This document shows, piece by piece, positions 9,030 to 17,916 of a stretch of DNA of 64,000 bases (positions within the stretch are counted from its first letter, which is position 1; each line of letters opens with the position of its first letter). The notes beneath the pieces are model-generated. The model saw only the letters and a list, made by a program, of their open reading frames with translations. It was not told the origin of the DNA and did no database searches. The position numbers and the translations under genes were made by a program. Origin of the DNA: Geosporobacter ferrireducens (GTDB taxonomy: Bacteria > Bacillota > Clostridia > Peptostreptococcales > Thermotaleaceae); NCBI RefSeq assembly GCF_001750685.1, contig NZ_CP017269.1:4133416-4197415 (forward strand). Direction: 5' to 3'.

Positions 9030-9699
9030 CCTGTTTCACCGCCCATACATAGCCCAAACCGTAGACGGTTTTGACATACTGCGCCGCATCCAGTTTGTCC
9101 CGCAGGCGCTTAACGGTTACCGAAAGTGCATTTTCATCTACAAAATCGGCGCCATCTGTCCAAATACGATCCAGGAGAACCGCCCGGCTTATGGTTACGC
9201 CCTGATTTTCCACCAGCAATCGAAGGAGCTTTTGTTCTGTTTTACTTAACTCCACCGCAGTATCCGCCTTAAAGAACTTCATATGCTCAAAATCAAACCG
9301 ATAGCTGTCAATGACAAACGGCTTTGATGGATGGGCTATGCTGCGGCGCAGCTGAGCCTTTACTCTCGCACGAAGAATCGCAAGACTAAAGGGCTTTGTG
9401 ATGTAATCATCTGCACCGTGCTCCAACCCCATGACCACATCTATTTCAGTGTCGTTGGCAGTTAACAGGATCACTGGAATAGGATTGCTCACGGTTTTAA
9501 TTTCGTGAAGCAGCTCCAATCCACTGCCATCGGGAAGATTGATGTCCAGCAAAATCAACTCCGTCACACCACAGGCAAGCTGTTCACGAGCAGATTTTAA
9601 ATCAAAACACGGAACAATTTGAAGTTCCTGGTCTTTTAAAGCAAGGCACAAGCCGCGACTGAGATTGCGGTCATCTTCGACAATTAGTAATTGTTTCAT
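9022..9699 (-). CDS. OmpR-family response regulator
   Basis: A 225-residue protein. The receiver domain has acidic residues D9/D10, phospho-acceptor D52 (LLDINLPDGSG), T80 and K102 (TKPF). It is followed by a winged-helix DNA-binding domain (SKTEQKLLRLL...VTVKRLRDKL). It is the first gene of the leftward block regulator-kinase-ATPase-permease and probably controls the transporter genes, perhaps through the inverted repeat at 8016-8049. The ribosome site AAGGGGGGAT precedes the ATG. Confidence 0.92.
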   Translation of the reverse strand: MKQLLIVEDDRNLSRGLCLALKDQELQIVPCFDLKSAREQLACGVTELILLDINLPDGSGLELLHEIKTVSNPIPVILLTANDTEIDVVMGLEHGADDYITKPFSLAILRARVKAQLRRSIAHPSKPFVIDSYRFDFEHMKFFKADTAVELSKTEQKLLRLLVENQGVTISRAVLLDRIWTDGADFVDENALSVTVKRLRDKLDAAQYVKTVYGLGYVWAVKQDE

Positions 9700-9960
9700 A
9701 ACTTATCCCCCCTTCGCCTTTAATCCAATTTTACCCTTCTTTATGGAAATCGCCATTTGCGCTTCCCTGTGTACTTCAAATTCTGTCTGTAGAATAATGA
9801 TAATACAAGGAATAGCTAATTTCAATTTCTAATTCATTATTAGGTCGGCTGTACGCCGACTGCACTTGAAGCGTGGCGCTGCCCCAGCATGCGTATAAGG
9901 CAGTAAAAGAAATTTTGGAGAAACTGCAAAAGGAGTAAAATATACTGCAGCTGTTTTTAA
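9700..9960. other. Right flank of the inserted block; short decayed coding scrap
   Basis: No intact gene is visible. A hairpin-forming GTCGGCTGTACGCCGAC lies at 9843-9859. Codons 9870-9938 on the plus strand read as a 22-residue C-terminal-looking peptide (ends ...AVKEILEKLQKE, then stop) preceded by an in-frame stop. This is probably a remnant, too short to name. From about 9961 the sequence again matches the upstream region of the gene at 3400. Confidence 0.4.
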
Positions 9961-9979
9961 AAACTAATAAATTTATTAT

Positions 9980-10007
9980 ACCCTTTTCTGGCAATGAGAA
10001 TATAATG
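9980..10007 (+). promoter_or_regulatory. Sigma-K-like promoter, small acidic protein 2
   Basis: ACC, 16 nt, AATATAATG, identical in layout to 3345-3372. Confidence 0.5.
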
Positions 10008-10034
10008 AACTAAAAGAAAAAGGGGGGTGTAAAA

Positions 10035-10289
10035 ATGAGCTATAGAGAAAAATATGAAAGTTCAAAATCAGAATGTTTAAAACATGTTAAAACAATGATT
10101 GGTGAATTAATGAAGGAAGAGTTAGAAGTGGAAGGCGTGGAAGTAGTTATTCCCGATGATAAAGATTTAGAGTATAAAATTAAATACGAAAATGATGAGT
10201 ATGAAGGAACTTTTTCTATCAAAATTGGTTGGGTTAACAAAGAAGTGGAAGAAGAGGAGGAAGAAGAGGAAGAAGAAGAGGAAGAGTAA
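10035..10289 (+). CDS. Small acidic amphi-Trp-like protein, copy 2
   Basis: An 84-residue near-identical paralog of the protein at 3400, with a few substitutions and a longer acidic tail (over a dozen Glu). The upstream sequence from about 9968 and the region downstream to the next gene are also conserved with copy 1, so copying included the promoter and part of the 3' flank. This copy sits directly before the CotS-family genes and is probably in the ancestral position. Function unknown. Confidence 0.7.
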   Translation: MSYREKYESSKSECLKHVKTMIGELMKEELEVEGVEVVIPDDKDLEYKIKYENDEYEGTFSIKIGWVNKEVEEEEEEEEEEEEE

Positions 10290-10307
10290 GAACTTAAGAA
10301 AATATAA

Positions 10308-10342
10308 TTAATAGGGGGAGATTTCCCCCTATTAAAATATTT
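10308..10342 (+). terminator. Intrinsic terminator
   Basis: TTAATAGGGGG pairs with CCCCCTATTAA, followed by T-rich sequence. Confidence 0.8.
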
Positions 10343-10408
10343 TTAGTGATTTTTATCAGCTATCAATGCATTTAAATTTATATCCTTTCATTGGTAAGGA
10401 GGAAAAAC

Positions 10409-11437
10409 ATGGCTAACGTTAATGAAGAAATTAAAGAAGCCTTGCAACAATATGATATTACTGTTGTTAGTATTAAAAACGAATCCTATAAAGATAAAAA
10501 GGGAGTTTGGTGGATTCAGACCCCTGCAGGATATAAAATATTAAAGAAACAGTCTCAGTCCATTGATACACTAAATTTTATCTTAGATGCTGTTGAACAT
10601 TTAAAACAAAAAGGTATTTATATACCTGACGTTATAAAAACCAAAGAAGACAAGCGTATTGCAATAATAAATAACACCTGTTATGTATTGAGTGAAGCAA
10701 TTAGCGGCAAAACATTAACTTATTCCAATGACAGCAATATTAAATTAATTATTCAGGAACTGGCTAAGTTTCATAAAGCTTCGGAAGGCTTTTTCCCTTC
10801 ATCAAATACAAAAATGAGAAGTCATTTGGGTGAATGGATTGTCAAATACCGAGAAGAAATGCATAAATTAGAAGGCTATTATAAAACTGAAAGCCTTACG
10901 CAACAATCAACAGAATTTGGAAAACTAATTCTAAAAGAATATAAAAACTTTTATAGACAGATGGAAATGGCGGTAAACGAGCTGGAAAAAAGCAATTATT
11001 ATCAATGGTCTAAAGAGGCTGGGGATAAAGGGTGTCTGTGTCACCAGGACTTTGCTGCAGGTAATTTAATTTATACGGAATCAAAAAAACTATTTGTACT
11101 GGATATTGACTCAATTACGATGGATATCCCCATAAGAGATATTCGAAAAATATTAAATAAGATTATGAAGAAAAAAGGCGGATGGGATCAAGAAACTTTA
11201 AAGTATATACTGGCTTGCTATCATGAAATGAATCCCCTAACGCCTTACCAATGGCAAGTTTTAAAAGCAACCCTACGATATCCTCACTTATTTGCAGGGA
11301 TTATGAGTAAGTATTATGAGGGTCGTGACAAAAGCTGGACACAATCAAAATATCTAAAACGTTTAGAAGAAATGTTAAAAATTGAAAAATCTTTAATACC
11401 TCTTTTGGAAAATTTTGAAAAACTGCTACCAATATAA
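10409..11437 (+). CDS. CotS-family spore coat protein (kinase fold)
   Basis: About 342 residues of the CotS/YutH group, spore coat proteins with an aminoglycoside/choline-kinase fold. The catalytic-loop motif CHQDFAAGN (HxDxxxxN) and the following LDIDS Asp are present, so phosphotransferase activity is possible. The ATG at 10409 follows AAGGAGG; an upstream TTG reading would include the ribosome site. It is first of three same-strand genes with a second CotS-like protein and a CotSA-like glycosyltransferase (18-nt and 1-nt gaps). In Bacillus, CotS and CotSA are encoded together and deposited in the coat. Confidence 0.85.
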   Translation: MANVNEEIKEALQQYDITVVSIKNESYKDKKGVWWIQTPAGYKILKKQSQSIDTLNFILDAVEHLKQKGIYIPDVIKTKEDKRIAIINNTCYVLSEAISGKTLTYSNDSNIKLIIQELAKFHKASEGFFPSSNTKMRSHLGEWIVKYREEMHKLEGYYKTESLTQQSTEFGKLILKEYKNFYRQMEMAVNELEKSNYYQWSKEAGDKGCLCHQDFAAGNLIYTESKKLFVLDIDSITMDIPIRDIRKILNKIMKKKGGWDQETLKYILACYHEMNPLTPYQWQVLKATLRYPHLFAGIMSKYYEGRDKSWTQSKYLKRLEEMLKIEKSLIPLLENFEKLLPI

Positions 11438-11454
11438 AGAAAGGAGCTTTACAA

Positions 11455-12477
11455 ATGAATTCAAAGCTTGCCTCTAGCGACTTAAATGTGTTAGCTAAAA
11501 AAGTTCTTTTGAATTACTGGCTTGCACCAGCGCATTTAGTAATCATACAAAACGAGGGTTTAAAAACTCTTTGGAAATTTAAAGATAAAGAGCAGACCTT
11601 TTGCTTGAAAAGATTAAGACATTCAATAGATAAAGCAGCCTTTACTGTGAATGCACAAATTCATATATATAATAATCAGGGTAAAGTACCCAAAATCTAC
11701 CTTAATAAAGATAATGAACCCATTACAGAGCACGAAGAACAGCTTTTTGTGCTATATGAATGGATTGAGGGCAGGGACTTAAATTTTAGTTTACCCTCAG
11801 ATTTGGCTATTGCAATAAAGGGATTGGCAAACTTTCACTTAGCTTCTAAAGGTTATACTGCCCCTGATCATGCAAGAATATCTTCTAAGCTGGAAAATTG
11901 GCCGAATCAATATGAGTCTATGGCTAAAAGACTTGAAAAATGGAGAGAAGAAGCTGTATCGAAGCAGCAAATGCCCTCTTTTCAGGCCTACTTAAGTTGT
12001 ATTGATGAAATGCTGGAAATTGCAAATATGGCTATTGAAGAGATAAAAAAATCCTCCTACGAAAAGCTGACAGGTATACCCCTTCAAGAGTGTACTCTCT
12101 GTCATCAAGATTATGGAGAAGGAAATGTTATCTATAGTAATGATATTTTATATGTAATTGATCTTGATAGTACTACCTATGATTTACCCCTTCGTGATTT
12201 GCGGAAGATCATTGGAAAACAAATGCAAAATCTTAGCAGCTGCAATGAAGAAAAAATCATGTCAATACTAAAATGGTATGAAGAAGTTAACCCACTGTCT
12301 CAGGAATACAAAAAAATCCTGATCATTGACTTAATGTATCCTCACGGGTTTTTCGGAGCTGTTAAAGATATTTTTAAAAAGAGTAAAGCCATCAGCTCAA
12401 GTAAAATTAAGGGAGCTGCAACATTTGAAAGAAAAAAGCTACAATTATTAAAAAATTTATTACAAAAGGTGGATTAA
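11455..12477 (+). CDS. CotS-family spore coat protein, second paralog
   Basis: A 340-residue kinase-fold protein related to, but clearly diverged from, its upstream neighbour. It carries the motif CHQDYGEGN and the metal-binding-type Asp in VIDLDS, then LPLRDLRKI as in the neighbour. Starts at ATG after AAAGGAGC. It is followed after 1 nt by the glycosyltransferase gene, so the two are probably translationally coupled. The substrate of any kinase activity is unknown. Confidence 0.83.
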   Translation: MNSKLASSDLNVLAKKVLLNYWLAPAHLVIIQNEGLKTLWKFKDKEQTFCLKRLRHSIDKAAFTVNAQIHIYNNQGKVPKIYLNKDNEPITEHEEQLFVLYEWIEGRDLNFSLPSDLAIAIKGLANFHLASKGYTAPDHARISSKLENWPNQYESMAKRLEKWREEAVSKQQMPSFQAYLSCIDEMLEIANMAIEEIKKSSYEKLTGIPLQECTLCHQDYGEGNVIYSNDILYVIDLDSTTYDLPLRDLRKIIGKQMQNLSSCNEEKIMSILKWYEEVNPLSQEYKKILIIDLMYPHGFFGAVKDIFKKSKAISSSKIKGAATFERKKLQLLKNLLQKVD

Positions 12478-12478
12478 T

Positions 12479-13630
12479 ATGAAAATTGCCCTCATCTGTA
12501 CAGAGAAGCTTCCTGTTCCTCCTGTTTCAGGAGGAGCGATTCAAATCTATATTAACAATATAGTACCAATTTTGTCTGAACATCATGAAATTACAGTCAT
12601 TAGTTTAAAAAATAATAAAATGTCAGACAATGAAAAGGTGGGAAATGTACAATACTTACGCGTCAAAGGAAAAACAGCAGATGAATATATCAAAAATATT
12701 ATAAATACAATTGCAGATGAATATGATTTGATTCATGTATTTAACAGACCTCTATGGATTTTAAGATTAAAATCGGCTTTTCCAAACGCAAAATTCAGTC
12801 TCAGTCTTCATAACGAAATGTTTACAACTAAAAAAATAAATAAAGAACGTGCAAAGAAATGTATTAACTACTGTGAATTTATTACTACTGTCAGTCAGTT
12901 CATAGCAGATGAGTTAAAAAGAATGTATCCTGAATCAGAAGAAAAACTACACACGGTTTATTCAGCAGCAGATTTAAAGGAATTTATACCTCCTTGGTTT
13001 AATGAAGCAAAAGAAAACAGCAGGAAAATGCGTGAAGCACTAGATCTTACAGACTCAAAGATAATCTTATTTGTAGGAAGATTTAGCCCTAAAAAAGGTC
13101 CTCATATCCTATTGAAGGCTGTTCAAAAAGTTATGGAAGTTTACTCAAATACAGCCGTGATTATGGTAGGAAGCAAATGGTATGGCGGTAATATAACCGA
13201 TGATTTTGGTAGAGAGCTTCATCAAATATCGAGTAATCTAAATGGAAAAGTCATATTTACCGGATTCTTACCTCCTTCAGAAGTTCCAAAATACTTTCAA
13301 GCGGCCGATATTTTTGTTTGCGCTTCGCAGTGGCGAGAACCCCTTGCTCGAGTCCATTATGAAGCAATGGCGTCAGGCTTGCCTATTATTACTACAGCGC
13401 GAGGAGGAAATGCTGAAGTGATAGAAGAAAATGTAAATGGTTTCGTTATTCATGAATACAATAATTCCGAAGTGATGGCTGATAAAATAATGTATCTTTT
13501 AGAGCATCCTGATATAGCAGAAAAAATGGGAGGAATGAGCAGAAAACTTGCTGAAGAAAAATATAACTGGAATCGCGTTGCACAACAACTACTAGAGTTG
13601 TTTAATCAAGTTAAATCATATAGTAACTAA
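12479..13630 (+). CDS. GT4-family glycosyltransferase, CotSA-like
   Basis: A 383-residue GT-B glycosyltransferase. The N-terminal Rossmann half has PVSGGAIQIYI. The C-terminal nucleotide-sugar half has FVGRFSPKKGPHILLKA and an EAMASGLPIITTARGGNAEVI motif in which E-x7-E contacts the donor. Its place after two CotS-type genes matches the CotSA-CotS pairing, so it probably modifies spore-surface glycans. Nearby UDP-glucose and UDP-uronate enzymes could supply its donor. Confidence 0.87.
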   Translation: MKIALICTEKLPVPPVSGGAIQIYINNIVPILSEHHEITVISLKNNKMSDNEKVGNVQYLRVKGKTADEYIKNIINTIADEYDLIHVFNRPLWILRLKSAFPNAKFSLSLHNEMFTTKKINKERAKKCINYCEFITTVSQFIADELKRMYPESEEKLHTVYSAADLKEFIPPWFNEAKENSRKMREALDLTDSKIILFVGRFSPKKGPHILLKAVQKVMEVYSNTAVIMVGSKWYGGNITDDFGRELHQISSNLNGKVIFTGFLPPSEVPKYFQAADIFVCASQWREPLARVHYEAMASGLPIITTARGGNAEVIEENVNGFVIHEYNNSEVMADKIMYLLEHPDIAEKMGGMSRKLAEEKYNWNRVAQQLLELFNQVKSYSN

Positions 13631-13666
13631 GAAAACTAGAAGGAATATCCTCTTAAAGATAGATAA

Positions 13667-13710
13667 ATGAAGCAAGGCTATTGAAATTTCAATAGCCTTG
13701 CTTCATTTTG
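13667..13710. terminator. Bidirectional terminator between convergent genes
   Basis: A perfect 18-bp palindromic stem (ATGAAGCAAGGCTATTGA and its complement) with T-rich flank. It serves both the rightward coat operon and the leftward epimerase. Confidence 0.9.
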
Positions 13711-13721
13711 CCGTATAATTC

Positions 13722-14735
13722 CTAACAAAGGAATAGGCCTTTCTGATCTCCTTTATACCTCATTAGCCATTTGATATAATCGTTTATTCCATCTTCAAAG
13801 GTTTTACCGGGCTGATAGCCGAGTACCGCTTTAGCCTTTAAAATATCAGCAAAAGTCTTATCCACATCGCCGGGCTGAATCGGCAGTCGATTGACCACGG
13901 CTTGAATATCCAATGCTCTTTCTATGGTTGCTATCATTTCATTCAATGTTATCGTCTTTGATTCCCCTAGATTAAATATTTCATATTGTTTCTCTTCTTT
14001 ATTGATCCAATCTATTGTTTTCATAATGCCGTCAATAATATCTCCAATAAAGGTATAATCCCTTTGGGTAGAGCCATTGCCATAGACAGGAATAGGTTGC
14101 CCGGTCATGATCAACTGGGTAAATTTATTAATGGCCAGATCGGGCCGCTGTCTTGGTCCGTATACCGTAAAAAAACGCAAGCAAGCAATACTCATTTCAT
14201 AAAGATGATGATAGGTATAACAGATTAATTCTCCTGCTTTTTTCGAAGCAGCATAGGGGGAAATAGGTTGATCTACAGGATCATCTTCACGAAATGGTAC
14301 TTTTTTATTATTTCCATAGACAGAGGAACTAGAAGCAAATATAAACTTATCTACTCCATTTTTCCTAGCTGCTTCCAAAAGAGTAAGGGTTCCATTAATA
14401 TTTATATCATAGTATAGGTCCGGATTCTCTATTGAGGATCTTACTCCTGCCATGGCAGCCAGATGGATGATGATTGAAATTTCATGCTTCTTAAATATTT
14501 CTTCCATTTTATTTCTGTTTCGAATATCTTCTCGATACAGTGTGAAATTATCCGGTTCAATACTTAATCTAGTCATATTATACAGTATTTCTTTAATATA
14601 ATTTTCTTTTATTTTTGGATTATAATAGTTATTAAAATTATCCACTGCAACTACTTTTTTATTGGCTCTTAAAAGCTCATCTATCAGACTTGAACCGATA
14701 AACCCGGCACCTCCAGTTACCAATATCGTACTCAT
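13722..14735 (-). CDS. UDP-glucuronate 4-epimerase-like SDR epimerase
   Basis: A 337-residue extended short-chain dehydrogenase. It has the NAD-binding TGGAGFIG near the N terminus, the long DNFNNYYNPKIKE segment typical of GAE-type UDP-glucuronate epimerases, a Ser-rich active-site strand (FASSSSVYG) and the catalytic YAASK. It would convert UDP-glucuronate to UDP-galacturonate. Its partner dehydrogenase lies 5 nt upstream in the same leftward operon, giving a two-step UDP-galacturonate route. Confidence 0.88.
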   Translation of the reverse strand: MSTILVTGGAGFIGSSLIDELLRANKKVVAVDNFNNYYNPKIKENYIKEILYNMTRLSIEPDNFTLYREDIRNRNKMEEIFKKHEISIIIHLAAMAGVRSSIENPDLYYDININGTLTLLEAARKNGVDKFIFASSSSVYGNNKKVPFREDDPVDQPISPYAASKKAGELICYTYHHLYEMSIACLRFFTVYGPRQRPDLAINKFTQLIMTGQPIPVYGNGSTQRDYTFIGDIIDGIMKTIDWINKEEKQYEIFNLGESKTITLNEMIATIERALDIQAVVNRLPIQPGDVDKTFADILKAKAVLGYQPGKTFEDGINDYIKWLMRYKGDQKGLFLC

Positions 14736-14740
14736 CTATA

Positions 14741-16063
14741 TTATCTCCCCACACAGTAGTATTGAAATCCCTTTGCTTCTATCACATGCCTTTCAAATAT
14801 GTTCCTAAAATCAAAGAAATAGTTCCCTCTCATCTGATTTTTGATATCATTTAGATTCAGCTGCTTAAACTGAGGCCAATCTGTTAAAATCAAGATTGCA
14901 TCTGCTTCTTTTATCGCATCATACGCATTATGACAAAAAACTAAATGATCCTTAATATGGTTAAATCGCCATTTCCCTTCTTTTTCTCCAGCGGGGTCAT
15001 AAACCTTTATATAAGCGCCTTTTTGCACTAAACCCTCTAAAATAACCAGTGAAGGAGCTTCTCTCATGTCATCTGTTTCCGGTTTAAAGGTAATTCCCAG
15101 TACACCCAAGGTTTTACCTTTTAAATTATCCATAATACTGTTGATTTTTTCAATCATTCGATGCTTTTGAATTTCATTTGCTATAATTGTTTGCTCTACA
15201 AGGGTAAGTGGAACGCTATTATCCCGTCCGGTTTTTGCCAAGGCCTTTGTATCTTTAGGAAAGCAACTGCCACCATAGCCCGGTCCAGGTTGGAGAAACT
15301 TAGGACCGATTCGATGATCCATTCCCATACCCACAGCAACGATTTTAACATCTGCTCCTACTTTTTCACATAAATTTGCTACCTCATTAATATAGGTAAT
15401 CTTAATGGCTAGGAAGGCATTTGCAGCATATTTTATCATTTCTGCAGTCTCCAAATTGGTGATGATAAAGGGTATTCCATGGCCATCAGGTACGCTATAT
15501 ACCTCCCGCATTACTTTCTCAGCCATTTTTGACTCCACCCCTAACACGATACGGTCCGGTTTAAAAAAATCTTGAATAGCAGAGCCTTCTCTTAAAAATT
15601 CCGGATTTGATACTACATCAAAGTTGCTATGATTGTTTTTACTGAATAATATATCACGGATGATTTGTTTCACTTTTTGACCTGTTCCTACCGGAACGGT
15701 GGATTTGGTTACTATAACTTTATAACCATTGATATACTTAGCAATGTCTTCAGCCACCTGTAAAACTGACTTCACATCAGCACCACCATCATCTTTTGCC
15801 GGTGTACCCACTGCAATAAAAATAACTTCACTTTTTTCAACAGCGGTTTTTATATCTGTGGTAAACTCTAATCTTTTATAATGATTATTTTTTTCCACCA
15901 ACTGATCCAACCCAGGCTCATAAATTGGAAGCTTTCCCTGATTTAATGCAGCTATCTTATCGATGTTTCTATCGACGCAAGTAACCTGCATTCCAAATTC
16001 TGCTAAGCATGTGCCTGTCACCAAACCTACATATCCTGAACCTATCACAGCTATTTTTCGCAT
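14741..16063 (-). CDS. UDP-glucose 6-dehydrogenase
   Basis: A 440-residue NAD-dependent enzyme making UDP-glucuronate from UDP-glucose. It has the N-terminal GSGYVGLVTG dinucleotide motif, the substrate-binding loop with FLREGSA, the central helix segment around ANAFLAIKITYINE, and catalytic Cys in GYGGSCFPKDTKAL. It belongs to the Ugd/TuaD family. It is divergent from galU, whose product is its substrate, and co-directional with the epimerase. Confidence 0.93.
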   Translation of the reverse strand: MRKIAVIGSGYVGLVTGTCLAEFGMQVTCVDRNIDKIAALNQGKLPIYEPGLDQLVEKNNHYKRLEFTTDIKTAVEKSEVIFIAVGTPAKDDGGADVKSVLQVAEDIAKYINGYKVIVTKSTVPVGTGQKVKQIIRDILFSKNNHSNFDVVSNPEFLREGSAIQDFFKPDRIVLGVESKMAEKVMREVYSVPDGHGIPFIITNLETAEMIKYAANAFLAIKITYINEVANLCEKVGADVKIVAVGMGMDHRIGPKFLQPGPGYGGSCFPKDTKALAKTGRDNSVPLTLVEQTIIANEIQKHRMIEKINSIMDNLKGKTLGVLGITFKPETDDMREAPSLVILEGLVQKGAYIKVYDPAGEKEGKWRFNHIKDHLVFCHNAYDAIKEADAILILTDWPQFKQLNLNDIKNQMRGNYFFDFRNIFERHVIEAKGFQYYCVGR

Positions 16064-16123
16064 AAGCTATCTCCCTTTGATTATGAATTAAAGTCAATAT
16101 AAAGTTTTCATGTTTTGACCTAA

Positions 16124-16151
16124 TACATAATATTCATTTTTTCATATAATG
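16124..16151 (+). promoter_or_regulatory. Sigma-K-like promoter of galU
   Basis: TAC, 16 nt, CATATAATG. This is the best match in the window to the sigma-K -10 pattern and has the same spacing as the boxes of the coat genes. Confidence 0.55.
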
Positions 16152-16187
16152 AACTAATAAATAATAAGAGTTGGGTGGGGAAATAAA

Positions 16188-17063
16188 ATGAAAATACGTA
16201 AAGCAATCATTCCGGCAGCGGGACTTGGAATAAGACTATTACCTGCTACAAAGGCACAACCCAAAGAAATGCTTCCTATAATTGACAAGCCGGCGCTGCA
16301 GTATATTGTTGAAGAAGCTGTAGCCTCCGGAATAGATGAAATTTTAATTATTACAGGAAGAAATAAAAAATCAATAGAAGATCATTTCGATAAAGCAGTT
16401 GAATTGGAACTACAGTTAGAAAAAACAGGAAAAATAGAAATGCTGAAAGAAATCAAAAGAATTTCAAGTATGGCAAAAATTCACTATGTACGGCAACAAG
16501 AACCTAAGGGATTAGGTCATGCGATTTGCTGTGCAAAAACCTTTATCGGAAATGAACCCTTTGCAGTGTTGTTGGGTGATGATATCATCGATTCTAAAAT
16601 CCCTTGTTTAAGTCAACTGGTTAAATTGTATGAAGAATATGATTCAACGATTTTAGGTGTGCAAGAAATTAATAGAGAGGACGTCAATAAATATGGTATC
16701 GTTAAGGGGAAAAAGATAACAAAGGATCTTGTAAAGATAGAAGATTTAGTAGAAAAACCAAAGGTAAAGACAACACCGTCAAATATTGCAATTATGGGAA
16801 GGTATATCCTTGTACCTAGAATATTTGATATTTTAGAACATACACCACCGGGTCGAGGTGGAGAAATACAACTTACAGATGGATTAAGAGAGCTAGTTCG
16901 TTATGAGGATATGTATGCTTTTCATTTTGAAGGAAAAAGATATGATGTGGGAGATAAGTTAGGATTTATCAAAGCAACTGTTGAATTTGCTTTAAAAAGA
17001 GATGATATAAGAGATGATTTTAAAGTGTACCTTCTTGATAAGATGAAGAATTTTGTTTTTTAA
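16188..17063 (+). CDS. galU: UTP-glucose-1-phosphate uridylyltransferase
   Basis: A 291-residue nucleotidyltransferase of the GalU/GtaB family, making UDP-glucose from UTP and glucose 1-phosphate. It shows the signature AAGLGIRLLPATKAQPKEML at the N terminus, EEAVASGIDEILIITGR, then LGDDI and the conserved RYDVGDKLGFIKA near the C terminus. Its promoter box resembles those of the spore-coat genes, so this copy may be a sporulation-specific source of UDP-glucose for the adjacent dehydrogenase, epimerase and glycosyltransferase. Confidence 0.93.
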   Translation: MKIRKAIIPAAGLGIRLLPATKAQPKEMLPIIDKPALQYIVEEAVASGIDEILIITGRNKKSIEDHFDKAVELELQLEKTGKIEMLKEIKRISSMAKIHYVRQQEPKGLGHAICCAKTFIGNEPFAVLLGDDIIDSKIPCLSQLVKLYEEYDSTILGVQEINREDVNKYGIVKGKKITKDLVKIEDLVEKPKVKTTPSNIAIMGRYILVPRIFDILEHTPPGRGGEIQLTDGLRELVRYEDMYAFHFEGKRYDVGDKLGFIKATVEFALKRDDIRDDFKVYLLDKMKNFVF

Positions 17064-17085
17064 TAAAATAAATGATATGAAATAG

Positions 17086-17113
17086 CACATCTAACAAAAT
17101 GGTGAATATAATG
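17086..17113 (+). promoter_or_regulatory. Sigma-K-like promoter, CotE-like gene 3
   Basis: CAC, 16 nt, AATATAATG, within a leader nearly identical to those of the other two CotE-like genes. Confidence 0.55.
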
Positions 17114-17152
17114 AACATAAAAGAAAATGTTTTGATGTAAAGGAGGGTAATG

Positions 17153-17746
17153 ATGGACAAAAAAAATGCAGGAAGTATGCGAACAATTATAACTACTGCT
17201 GTTTGTGGAAATGCCAGTCATATATATCAAACAACCATTCATATTACAGGCGATGAAAATGCAGACCCTAGTCGTGTTTTAGGTTGTACCATTACGAATG
17301 CTAAAATTATAGATAGTAAATTTGAAAATTTCAATAGAAAAAACATTAATGTAAGCGTAAATGGCCAATTTGAAATACATGTGTGGTACGAAGCCAATGG
17401 AGATACAAAAATTTCAAAGAATATTGCAAAGTTTTCTGAATTAATTCAAGTAGAGAATATAGAGGGGATTAACTTCATAGAGGAAAAACACTTTAATCAG
17501 TTAATTATAGCGCGAATCAATAAAGAACCTGTATCTCTTGGAACCTCGATTGTGAATGTATCTGGAGTACCAACTATCGCTATTCAGGTAGAATATGAAC
17601 TAGGTGTAGAAGTGGTGGGAGATGCTAGAGTAACCATTTCAACATATCCTATAGAGCATAATGATAAAAGCAACAAAATCATTATACCTGCAAATATTCA
17701 TTTAGAAGAAGAACCGGAAGAAGATGGTGAAGATACGTCTACATAA
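17153..17746 (+). CDS. CotE-like outer spore coat protein, paralog 3
   Basis: About 197 residues, about 13 kb from the tandem pair. It keeps MRTIITTAV, LGCTITNAK, EIHVWYE and ELGVEVVG but has its own C-terminal tail (TISTYPIEH..., acidic end). The leader, including the promoter box and AAAGGAGGG ribosome site, is conserved with the other copies while the 3' flank is not. The tandem ATG choice is as for the other copies. It is a likely outer-coat morphogenetic protein. Confidence 0.8.
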   Translation: MDKKNAGSMRTIITTAVCGNASHIYQTTIHITGDENADPSRVLGCTITNAKIIDSKFENFNRKNINVSVNGQFEIHVWYEANGDTKISKNIAKFSELIQVENIEGINFIEEKHFNQLIIARINKEPVSLGTSIVNVSGVPTIAIQVEYELGVEVVGDARVTISTYPIEHNDKSNKIIIPANIHLEEEPEEDGEDTST

Positions 17747-17814
17747 TAACTTTATGGGGATGTAGGCTTGAAATAAAGTCATTCAAATAAAAAAGCGTTC
17801 AAAAATAGAGAGGA

Positions 17815-17857
17815 AGAGAGGAAATCAGGAATAATAAGCCTGACTTTCTCTTTTTTA
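17815..17857 (+). terminator. Intrinsic terminator
   Basis: AGAGGAAATCAGG pairs with CCTGACTTTCTCT, followed by TTTTTT. Confidence 0.8.
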
Positions 17858-17916
17858 TTGTAAGGCCAAAATATACATAATTAAAGGCAGTCGTAAAAAC
17901 GGCTGCCTTATAAAAT

